From JBDTME01 sp964583795 (GTDB taxonomy: Bacteria > Patescibacteriota > Microgenomatia > UBA1400 > PJMF01), in NCBI GenBank assembly GCA_964583795.1, contig CAZOWX010000028.1, forward strand, positions 1 through 21,924: a DNA stretch of 21,924 nt. The letters are read 5' to 3'. Position numbers and translations under genes: made by a program. Numbering within the stretch: the first letter of the stretch is position 1; every line of letters begins with the position of its first letter. This document shows positions 6,837-12,738 of the stretch, one piece after another. Under the pieces are notes generated by a model. The model was not told the DNA's origin and did no database searches. It saw only the letters and a list, made by a program, of their open reading frames with translations.

Positions 6837-7934
6837 CTAAGCAACCAATTCACCCTTCCCCTTATACTTTTCAATCTGCCCAATCTTTCGCTCCATTTGT
6901 TTATTTCGAGTGTCCCGGATCTTGTGGTAGCTTTCGTCTAATTTCCCGATTGCTTTGCCGAAAGTATCAAACTCGCCAATGAATTGCTCCCATTCTTTAG
7001 CAAACTCACCGATGTGCTTGACAATCGAGCGTAGATTACTCTCCATCATGAAGTTGCGGTAACTTTCCATGATGGTGCGAGCGACGATCAAGAACGTAAA
7101 TGGAGAAACGATCATCACGCGCGTAGCGATGGCTTCTGAAATCAGCTCTGGAAACTTTTGGTTAATGAAAGAAAACACCATCTCGTTGGGAACAAACAGC
7201 ACTGCATAATCCAGTGTGTCGTCTTCAGGTCGAATGTAGGTGGCAACTTTTTTAATTTTTTGCCGAACATCAAGAGCAAACTGTTTTTCGTGAAGTTGTT
7301 TTTCTTGTTTGGTCTCACTGTTGACCATCTTTTGCATTTCACTATAGGGAAACTTTACGTCAACAGGCACCACACGTTTGTTTGGAAGCATCAAGGTAAT
7401 ATCAGGGCGGTCAATGCCAAGTCCCAGTCGAGCTTGGCGCTGATAATGGATTCCTTCCACAAATCCAGAGGATTGCAGTAACTCTTCAATGATTCGCTCA
7501 CCCCACTCACCGCGTTGCTGGTTGTTCGATAATACTTTGGCGAGTGAGTCTGTGGTGGTTCTCAGCTCACGAGTAATTTCTTGATGTTGTGCAATTGATT
7601 CACGAATGGCGGCGAACGATTTATTGCGATCCTGCTCTAGGGAGCGAATTTCCTTTTGTCGCTCGTCGATCTCATTCTTGAGTTGAGTAACCAATCGAGC
7701 AATACTGGCTTCTTTATTTTGTAAATCTGTTTGAATAATTTCTTTCTCAGCGCTCAACAATTGTTTACTTTGAGCTGCGAGTTGGTTTGCAGTGAGACCA
7801 AAAACTTTGTTGACCATTGCTTCGAGTGATTCTGGAGATTGAGAACGAGAAAGGCTGCTTTTCAATAATAAAAATAACACCACGAAACCAACAATCATGA
7901 CAACCACAATAATGAGCAGTGAGGCAATATCCAT
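6837..7934 (-). CDS. rmuC: DNA recombination protein RmuC homologue
   Basis: The 365-aa product has an N-terminal membrane segment (about 5-24), a long heptad-rich coiled coil (about 36-138) and the RmuC nuclease-like core (about 140-330). Core landmarks are RGEWGERIIEELLQSSG (141-157), RPDITLMLPNKRVVPVDVKFP (177-197) and NFMMESNLRSIVKHIGEF further on. Asp178, Asp192 and Lys194 fit the PD-(D/E)xK fold proposed for the family. RmuC limits recombination-linked rearrangements such as inversions, and is thought to act as a membrane-tethered nuclease. ATG 7934 is preceded by TATACT with seven bases between, so the message is probably leaderless. Transcription runs towards the repeat-rich stretch. 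Length is within the family range. Confidence 0.95.
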   Translation of the reverse strand: MDIASLLIIVVVMIVGFVVLFLLLKSSLSRSQSPESLEAMVNKVFGLTANQLAAQSKQLLSAEKEIIQTDLQNKEASIARLVTQLKNEIDERQKEIRSLEQDRNKSFAAIRESIAQHQEITRELRTTTDSLAKVLSNNQQRGEWGERIIEELLQSSGFVEGIHYQRQARLGLGIDRPDITLMLPNKRVVPVDVKFPYSEMQKMVNSETKQEKQLHEKQFALDVRQKIKKVATYIRPEDDTLDYAVLFVPNEMVFSFINQKFPELISEAIATRVMIVSPFTFLIVARTIMESYRNFMMESNLRSIVKHIGEFAKEWEQFIGEFDTFGKAIGKLDESYHKIRDTRNKQMERKIGQIEKYKGKGELVA

Positions 7935-7941
7935 GCAAAAT

Positions 7942-7947
7942 AGTATA
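7942..7947 (-). promoter_or_regulatory. -10 hexamer TATACT directly before rmuC
   Basis: Minus-strand TATACT is separated from ATG 7934 by seven bases (ATTTTGC), placing +1 on or next to the start codon. No Shine-Dalgarno fits in the gap. Confidence 0.6.
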
Positions 7948-8280
7948 CTAGGGTTGGGGAGAAATGAGAAATTCGATTATGGATTTACAGATAATGGATA
8001 ATGGAATGTGGAGAATGTTATTGGATCTTGGTTGGTACAGTCACGAATGTATTATGAAAGCAAAAAAATAAAAAGTCGTCATCCCGATGAAAATCGGGAT
8101 CTAAAGTCAAAGAACTCAAAAACTTATATTGAGCCCCAATACTATTTTTGTTAACAAAAAAGAATCAGCTTTTAAATCCCGATTGTGTCCTGTCTCTTAA
8201 ACAATGGCAGTACGGGTCGGCAGAAAGATTAATGCAAGCTTGCAACTTGAATCTTGCAACTATTTGTCAACTTGAACACT
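7948..8280. other. Intergenic region between divergent rmuC and the small membrane protein
   Basis: About 330 bp without a gene. It contains GGATAATGG-like words near 7975-8020, a palindromic repeat copy at 8068-8102, a perfect 12-bp palindrome TGCAAGCTTGCA (8233-8244), and spaced CAACTTGAA-type words (8240-8275) directly before the next start codon. No RNA gene is recognisable. Confidence 0.6.
8068..8102 (+). repeat. Palindromic dispersed repeat, copy 2
   Basis: It has the same 17-nt leader block as copy 1, followed by a perfect 8-bp stem ATCCCGAT (8081-8088) / ATCGGGAT (8093-8100) around a GAAA loop. Compared with copy 1 the stem sequence differs on both arms in a compensatory way. Confidence 0.85.
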
Positions 8281-8661
8281 ATGATCCAGCGTCGCAATCT
8301 TCACACTATAAAACCGAAACCAGCTAAAGAGCCTTCGTCAGATGTTTTACCAGGTTTGCTTATTTGGGTATTAAGCCTTATTGGTATTGTTTGGGTTGTG
8401 AGTTCCGTTGAACCTTCAAAGGTTGAAAGTGTGTTATTAGCACATGGATATCTACCTATCACAGCACTAGTCGCAGTATTTTTTATCAGTAGCGTGTGGT
8501 GTTTGACCAGAAATCGACGCAGAGCTTTTTTGTGGGGGTTGGGGTTCACAGTAGTTGCTTGGTTTCAGTTGCAGCATGTCTTGAATCTGTGGACACTATT
8601 TTATGTTATTTTTCCGCTGCTTTGTATTGAAGCGATCTTGACATACTTGAGGGAAAGGTGA
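8281..8661 (+). CDS. Small multi-pass membrane protein, unrecognised
   Basis: The 126-aa product has a basic, polar N-terminus (RRNLHTIKPKPAKEPSS) followed by about four closely packed hydrophobic segments: LLIWVLSLIGIVWVV near 25-40, LPITALVAVFFISSVWCL near 58-75, AFLWGLGFTVVAWF near 83-96, and LFYVIFPLLCIEAIL near 105-120. An RNRRR loop between segments two and three suggests a cytoplasmic loop. No family is recognised. ATG 8281 is preferred over TTG 8254. There is no Shine-Dalgarno and no convincing -10 element at leaderless distance; the upstream stretch is a repeat-like CAACTTGAA region. The YerC-like gene starts 25 bp downstream on the same strand, so the two may share transcripts. Confidence 0.65.
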   Translation: MIQRRNLHTIKPKPAKEPSSDVLPGLLIWVLSLIGIVWVVSSVEPSKVESVLLAHGYLPITALVAVFFISSVWCLTRNRRRAFLWGLGFTVVAWFQLQHVLNLWTLFYVIFPLLCIEAILTYLRER

Positions 8662-8667
8662 TATAAA
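8659..8667 (+). promoter_or_regulatory. Extended -10 (TGATATAAA) for the YerC-like gene
   Basis: TG (overlapping the TGA stop of the previous gene), one base, then TATAAA (8662-8667). Transcription would start near 8674, giving a short leader with an AGGA Shine-Dalgarno (8680-8683) before ATG 8687. Confidence 0.4.
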
Positions 8668-8686
8668 GCGCTACCAAACAGGATTT

Positions 8687-9118
8687 ATGCCAAAAAAAGC
8701 CACGAAAAAAACTACTGAAAAGAAAAAAACCGCCAAAGTGAAACGAGCAAATGCAGGTGCTTCTCCTGCGCTGACGAATGAAGTAGTAACTCAAATAGTC
8801 GATCGATTTTTTCAGGTTGTTGGCGATCTGCGTTCGCAAACGGAATCAAAACAGTTTTTACTTGATTTTTTGACTGAGTCAGAGCGCATTACATTTGCCA
8901 AGCGGCTGGCCATTGCGCTCGAGCTTCAAGCTGGAAAATCCTATGAAGAGGTACGCAAACTCTATGGTGTATCGAGTGCTACGATCTCAACAGTGGCGAG
9001 TATGATGAAAAGTGACGGCATGAAGTTGGCCTTTCGCAAAATTGATACTGACAACTGGGCAGCTAAGATGAATGAGAAGTTTTTGAAGGTGTTTGGGGTG
9101 AAGGAGGGGAGTAGTTGA
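8687..9118 (+). CDS. TrpR-like / YerC-YecD family DNA-binding protein with Lys-rich N-terminal tail
   Basis: The 143-aa product starts with a very basic tail of about 25 residues (Lys/Thr/Ala), then a compact helical domain (about 28-105). It holds FLLDFLTESERITFAKRL and the helix-turn-helix GKSYEEVRKLYGVSSATIS. This is the Trp-repressor-superfamily layout of the YerC/YecD group, whose members are about 100 residues. The last 35 residues are an extension. Members are presumed regulators, and the effector and operator here are unknown. The basic tail may give non-specific DNA binding. The start at ATG 8687 is supported by an AGGA ribosome binding site. A GTTG-type tract begins at the stop codon. 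No tryptophan genes are present nearby, so a trp role should not be assumed. Confidence 0.85.
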   Translation: MPKKATKKTTEKKKTAKVKRANAGASPALTNEVVTQIVDRFFQVVGDLRSQTESKQFLLDFLTESERITFAKRLAIALELQAGKSYEEVRKLYGVSSATISTVASMMKSDGMKLAFRKIDTDNWAAKMNEKFLKVFGVKEGSS

Positions 9119-9208
9119 ATTGTTTGCTAGTTGGTTTGTTGCCGAGTTCAGTGAACCGAAGTGAACATTTCCATACAGAGTTATTATGTTGTTGTGTTGT
9201 TGGTTATT
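9116..9208 (+). repeat. GTTG-type short-period tract after the YerC-like gene
   Basis: The plus strand shows GTTGAATTG, TAGTTGGTTTGTTG, then TGTTGTTGTGTTGTTGG near 9188-9203. It begins at the stop codon of the YerC-like gene and ends just before the next gene. Confidence 0.6.
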
Positions 9209-9225
9209 TAAAATAAAACAGAAAT

Positions 9226-9693
9226 ATGAGCGAAAAAAAAACTATTCAAACAACGGTTGAAGTTTTCTTTGCTTATAGTGAAGCACTAAAAAGTGGTTCT
9301 TTACTATCAAATCTATTGGCAGAGCAGTTTCTCTTAACTCTATTTGGTGAAGCCTATTGGTCTTCATTGCACAACATGTTACTTGGCAGCAGGAGTGAAA
9401 GAAAAGTTAAAAGTATAGATCTACGATTTAACCACTTATCAAGTAATGTCCATAGCATCGATGCATCATTAGATCCAGATCAACCTGGAAATTACCGATT
9501 TGAACTTACTTTTTCTGAGCGAGTTGGTGATCTATCAGATGATGACTTCGACAAGAGAAATAACAGAATAGGTAGAGTTGCTACGGAAGTTGCAGATGAT
9601 GTTGCTGATCGAGTTCAAATTGCCCAAACTAAATTTAAAGATATTTTCCAGATAATTAGAGTCACTGCACGGTCGCTTCGTTATAACAATTAA
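9226..9693 (+). CDS. Unrecognised 155-aa protein; may be the first half of a frameshifted gene
   Basis: No family is recognised. The product is soluble, with an N-terminal segment TTVEVFFAYSEALKSGSLL, a charged middle (about 60-110) containing paired beta-like strands such as YRFELTFSERVG, and a helical C-terminal part rich in Asp/Val (EVADDVADRVQIAQTKF, about 125-141). ATG 9226 has a TAAAAT-like element at 9209-9214 and no Shine-Dalgarno, so its leader would be only a few bases. The stop TAA (9691-9693) lies inside the open upstream extension of the next ORF, which is in the +1 frame. The two may be one disrupted or coupled gene. Confidence 0.55.
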   Translation: MSEKKTIQTTVEVFFAYSEALKSGSLLSNLLAEQFLLTLFGEAYWSSLHNMLLGSRSERKVKSIDLRFNHLSSNVHSIDASLDPDQPGNYRFELTFSERVGDLSDDDFDKRNNRIGRVATEVADDVADRVQIAQTKFKDIFQIIRVTARSLRYNN

Positions 9694-9718
9694 GTTAAAT
9701 CCAAACCAGGCTGAAAAA

Positions 9719-10138
9719 GTGTTGGATGTAGTGAGAAAGGGAACGGTGTCAGAAGAAAATGAATATGTATACACGATACGTTTAGATACCCGGCCTCCTA
9801 TTATTGGTGGGTATATTGATTTAGCAGCATTTTTAACAGCTTTTATTTCAAGATTGAGATTGCAAGATTTAGGGTTTTTTCAGGATTTTACTAGCCTCCC
9901 AGTTGAAATTGGTGTTTGGTCATATTTGCTTATTTCAAGCAGAGAGCGAATATCAATGCCAGTAGACGTCGTTTTACGATGTCCGCTTTCATTTGATTTG
10001 TCTAGACTAGAAGAAGTTGTAAATGACGCGTTAAATAGCGCTCATTTGTTCCTTTTTTTACAACTTAAAAGCATTTCAGAAGGTTCTGATATTATTGGTG
10101 GTGTTGATAGTAAGTCTGTTCTTATAGGAAAAGAATAA
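9719..10138 (+). CDS. Unrecognised 139-aa protein; start doubtful, frame open back to 9656
   Basis: The GTG start at 9719 is only the first standard start codon. The reading frame is open from 9656 and encodes a convincing strand-helix (FVITIKLNPNQAEKVLDVV) spanning that GTG, so coding probably begins earlier, or in the preceding ORF through a frameshift. The product has a long hydrophobic-amphipathic stretch, IDLAAFLTAFISRLRLQDLG, then strands such as ISMPVDVVLRCPLSFD and a helical HLFLFLQL segment. It lacks a clear transmembrane topology or signal. The family is not recognised. It ends 44 bp before the metG start codon, and the metG promoter lies in that gap. Confidence 0.5.
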   Translation: MLDVVRKGTVSEENEYVYTIRLDTRPPIIGGYIDLAAFLTAFISRLRLQDLGFFQDFTSLPVEIGVWSYLLISSRERISMPVDVVLRCPLSFDLSRLEEVVNDALNSAHLFLFLQLKSISEGSDIIGGVDSKSVLIGKE

Positions 10139-10167
10139 CTTCCCTTTCTCCTCTTTCCCAAATCTTG

Positions 10168-10173
10168 TATAAT
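10168..10173 (+). promoter_or_regulatory. -10 hexamer TATAAT of metG
   Basis: TATAAT ends nine bases before GTG 10183, leaving a 5' UTR of only about three bases. A longer open frame begins at TTG 10165, but that codon overlaps the promoter. Confidence 0.6.
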
Positions 10174-10182
10174 CCGTCTACT

Positions 10183-11601
10183 GTGTCGCAAAAGTCGTTT
10201 TATATCACTACTACCCTTCCCTATGTAAATGCCCAGCCGCATATTGGTTTTGGCTTGGAAATAATCGAAGCTGATGTGATTGCACGGTATCATCGACTGC
10301 TTGGGGAAGAAGTAGTATTCAACACCGGCACTGACGAGCATGGTCAAAAAATCTATCAAAAAGCATTAGAAGAAGGTAAAGAACCAAAGGACTATTGTGA
10401 TGAGTATGCAAAAAAGTTCGATAATTTAAAACAACTTTTAAACTTAAGCTACACAAATTTTATTAGAACAACAGATGAACATCATATCAAGGCAGCGCAA
10501 GAGTTTTGGCGCCGATGTGACCAAAACGGGTACATATACAAAAAACTGTACAAAGTAAAGTACTGTGTTGGCTGCGAACTAGAAAAAACTGATTCAGAGC
10601 TGGTTGATGGCCGCTGTCCACTGCATCCCAATAAAGAGCTCGAACTTCGAGAAGAGGAAAACTATTTTTATCGGGTTAGTGCTTTTGAGCAAAAGCTGTT
10701 AGATTTTTATGAACAGCATCCTCAATTTGTGATTCCTGAGGGAAAGTTTGCTGAGATTCGAGCTTTTGTTCAACATGGACTGCAGGACTTTAGTATCTCT
10801 CGCCTCAAAGCTAAAATGCCGTGGGGAATTGACGTTCCTGGAGATAGTGAGCATGTGATGTATGTGTGGTTTGATGCATTGGTGAACTATATATCCACTG
10901 TCGGTTGGCCACATGAAATGCCTCAGTTTGACCGATTTTGGCCAGTGGTGCAGCTAGCTGGGAAAGATAATCTGCGTCAACAATCGGCGATGTGGCAGGC
11001 AATGTTAATGGGAGCAGGGGTAGAGAACTCGAAACAGATTTTGATCAACGGCTTTATCAGTGTGAATGGGCAGAAGATGAGCAAGTCGCTTGGAAATGTG
11101 ATAAGTCCAGGGCAGTTGGTAGAGCGCTATGGGGTTGATGGAGCTCGTTATTTATTAGTTTCGCTAGGTTCATTTGCCGGGGATATGGATGTGAGTTTTG
11201 AACGACTTGATGAGAAATACACAGCCGATTTAGCCAATGGAGTAGGGAATCTGTGTTCCAGAGTTGCAAAAATGTGTGAAAAAGCAGGTGTAGAATTTGC
11301 TCAAGAAAAGATTGAACTCTCCAGTGAGTTTATGAAACATATGAGTAGTTTTGAGTTAGATAAAGGTCTAACGTATGTTATGCAGGTTGTGTCAGATCTA
11401 GACAAATCACTTGCGATTTCTCAGCCATGGAAAAAAACGGGCGACGAACAACGAGAAATTTTATGTGATGCTGTTGCCAAAATTCGCTTAATTGCAGCTC
11501 ATTTGCAACCATTTATGCCCGAAACTGCGAAGACGATTGCAGAGAGATTTAATCAAACGAAAATTACAGCACTGGTACCATTATTTCCACGCTTAAGTTG
11601 A
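10183..11601 (+). CDS. metG: Methionine--tRNA ligase, short form
   Basis: The enzyme attaches methionine to tRNA-Met using ATP. The 472-aa product shows the class I signatures: PYVNAQPHIGF (13-23) with the HIGH-like motif, the TGTDEHGQKI block (48-57), and KMSKS at 298-302 in NGQKMSKSLGN. One zinc knuckle is visible: Cys128, Cys131, Cys145 and His148 in CVGCELEK...CPLHP. The C-terminal EMAP-like tRNA-binding domain found in longer MetRS is absent, so this is the minimal form. The GKD segment reads GKDNLRQQSAMWQAML, where the usual RFHAxYWPA histidine is a glutamine. GTG 10183 is chosen because it follows the promoter and gives the normal N-terminus (FYITTTLPYVN). The next gene begins about 150 bp downstream. 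Confidence 0.96.
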   Translation: MSQKSFYITTTLPYVNAQPHIGFGLEIIEADVIARYHRLLGEEVVFNTGTDEHGQKIYQKALEEGKEPKDYCDEYAKKFDNLKQLLNLSYTNFIRTTDEHHIKAAQEFWRRCDQNGYIYKKLYKVKYCVGCELEKTDSELVDGRCPLHPNKELELREEENYFYRVSAFEQKLLDFYEQHPQFVIPEGKFAEIRAFVQHGLQDFSISRLKAKMPWGIDVPGDSEHVMYVWFDALVNYISTVGWPHEMPQFDRFWPVVQLAGKDNLRQQSAMWQAMLMGAGVENSKQILINGFISVNGQKMSKSLGNVISPGQLVERYGVDGARYLLVSLGSFAGDMDVSFERLDEKYTADLANGVGNLCSRVAKMCEKAGVEFAQEKIELSSEFMKHMSSFELDKGLTYVMQVVSDLDKSLAISQPWKKTGDEQREILCDAVAKIRLIAAHLQPFMPETAKTIAERFNQTKITALVPLFPRLS

Positions 11602-11622
11602 GTTTTGGAGTTTTAATTATTG

Positions 11623-11649
11623 TTTATGAACCTTCAATTAGTTCATAAA
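11623..11649 (+). other. 9-bp perfect stem-loop downstream of metG
   Basis: TTTATGAAC (11623-11631) pairs with GTTCATAAA (11641-11649) around a 9-nt loop. It starts 21 bases after the metG stop. There is no T-tract, so it is not a standard intrinsic terminator; it may protect the 3' end or slow polymerase. Confidence 0.5.
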
Positions 11650-11684
11650 TGCCAGAAATGAAAGATTTATCCGCTTATTGGTCA

Positions 11685-11742
11685 CTATCTATCACCTATA
11701 ACCTATCACCTACTCGTCCGACGTAGCTTCAGCGGAGTCGGA
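11685..11742 (+). repeat. Short-period CCTATCA tract plus TCCGAC/GTCGGA hairpin before tatD
   Basis: Units related to CCTATCA/CCTATAA run from about 11688 to 11713. They are followed by a palindrome TCCGAC (11717-11722) / GTCGGA (11737-11742) that ends 11 bases before ATG 11754. The hairpin occupies the place where a ribosome binding site would be expected. Confidence 0.55.
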
Positions 11743-11753
11743 TAACCCAAAGA

Positions 11754-12659
11754 ATGATCATTGATACACACGTTCACTACAATCTCGAGCCCCTGTACTC
11801 GGGACAAGAATCTGATCAAGCGAATAAAATGAGTACAAAAAGTACTCAAATATGGCGCCGACATTGGGAAAAAGCCCAGCAAAACGGAGTTTCGCACTCT
11901 ATAGTTATTGGTACAAATGTCATGACCTCTGTGACAGCAACTCAGATTGCCGGCAGTGAAAAAAATATATTTGCCAGCGTAGGTATTCATCCCAGCGAGT
12001 GCGTGCAGAACTACTATGATGCTCTGGCAAGTAACGTTGCCTTGTTTGATACTCTGTTTGACGACATTGATCTTGATGTGTCACAGATTGAGCACCTAGC
12101 AAATGAAAAAAAAGTGGTGGCCATAGGGGAGGTAGGGTTAGATTATTACCGGCTCCCCAAAGATCTTCGAGCACAAAAAATTATTGTTGAGTTACAAAAA
12201 CATGCGTTTGAACGGCAGTTATCGTTAGCAAAGAAGCATCACTTACCGGTTGTCATCCATGTTCGTGACCAAGAAGTCATCATCGAGCCAAAGCCAGGGA
12301 ATGCGTATTGGGATGCACTGTCAATACTACAGTCGCACAATGTGCAACAATTTACTCTTCACTGTGTTTCGGGTCCGATTGTATATGTCCAGGCAGCAAT
12401 TGAGATGGGGGGATATATGGGATTTGATGGCAATCTGACCTATAAAAACGCTCAAGCAATCAGAGACATTTTTGCCATAGTCCCTGAACATCGAAGGCTT
12501 GTTGAGACCGACGCTCCATATCTTCCGCCACAAGAGTTTCGCGGTAAAGTCTGTGAGCCATGGATGATTAGTAAAACAGTTGAATATATTGAAAAAGAGT
12601 TGAAATTTGATCCAGCTAGATTAATAGAGAATTCCAAGAAGTTATTTCAATTTGACTGA
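11754..12659 (+). CDS. tatD: TatD-family metal-dependent deoxyribonuclease
   Basis: The 301-aa product is a TIM-barrel amidohydrolase of the TatD group, which use divalent metals to hydrolyse DNA (3'-5' exonuclease or AP-site activity in studied members). The metal ligands are all visible: His6 and His8 (IDTHVHYN), Glu126 (IGEVGLDYY), His169 (PVVIHVRD), His203 (FTLHCVSG) and Asp253 (VETDAPYLPP). The 301 residues exceed the usual 250-265, mainly because of an insertion after the HxH motif (about 12-40) and one near 95-118. ATG 11754 gives the standard MIIDTHVH beginning. No Shine-Dalgarno is seen, and a hairpin lies just upstream. It is in the same direction as metG, a pairing frequent in bacteria. 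Confidence 0.93.
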   Translation: MIIDTHVHYNLEPLYSGQESDQANKMSTKSTQIWRRHWEKAQQNGVSHSIVIGTNVMTSVTATQIAGSEKNIFASVGIHPSECVQNYYDALASNVALFDTLFDDIDLDVSQIEHLANEKKVVAIGEVGLDYYRLPKDLRAQKIIVELQKHAFERQLSLAKKHHLPVVIHVRDQEVIIEPKPGNAYWDALSILQSHNVQQFTLHCVSGPIVYVQAAIEMGGYMGFDGNLTYKNAQAIRDIFAIVPEHRRLVETDAPYLPPQEFRGKVCEPWMISKTVEYIEKELKFDPARLIENSKKLFQFD

Positions 12660-12675
12660 TTTTTTTGTGGAACCT

Positions 12676-12684
12676 TGTTACAAT
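12676..12684 (+). promoter_or_regulatory. Extended -10 (TGTTACAAT) upstream of the GT2 gene
   Basis: TG (12676-12677), one base, TACAAT (12679-12684). Transcription would begin near 12691, directly at a five-codon open frame ATG 12692 - TGA 12709 (MVFYP), 47 bases before the GT2 start. The same nine-base element precedes the gene at 16770. Confidence 0.5.
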
Positions 12685-12702
12685 AATCCGAATGGTGTTT
12701 TA

Positions 12703-12738
12703 TCCCTGAAACCTGACACCTGAAACTTGAAACCTGAA
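12703..12738 (+). repeat. CCTGAAA short-period repeat in the leader of the GT2 gene
   Basis: Four to five imperfect 7-8-bp units (CCTGAAA, CCTGACA, CCTGAAA, CTTGAAA, CCTGAA) fill the space between the predicted transcription start and ATG 12739. No Shine-Dalgarno is present. Confidence 0.7.

Noticed and set aside
6337..8102. Palindromic repeats as intrinsic terminators
   Set aside because: The hairpins lack a following T-tract in either orientation and are not consistently placed after genes; they fit a dispersed repeat better.
8687..9118. Tryptophan repressor proper
   Set aside because: The helix-turn-helix matches the YerC/YecD branch, and no trp genes or operator are in the window; naming it trpR would overstate the evidence.
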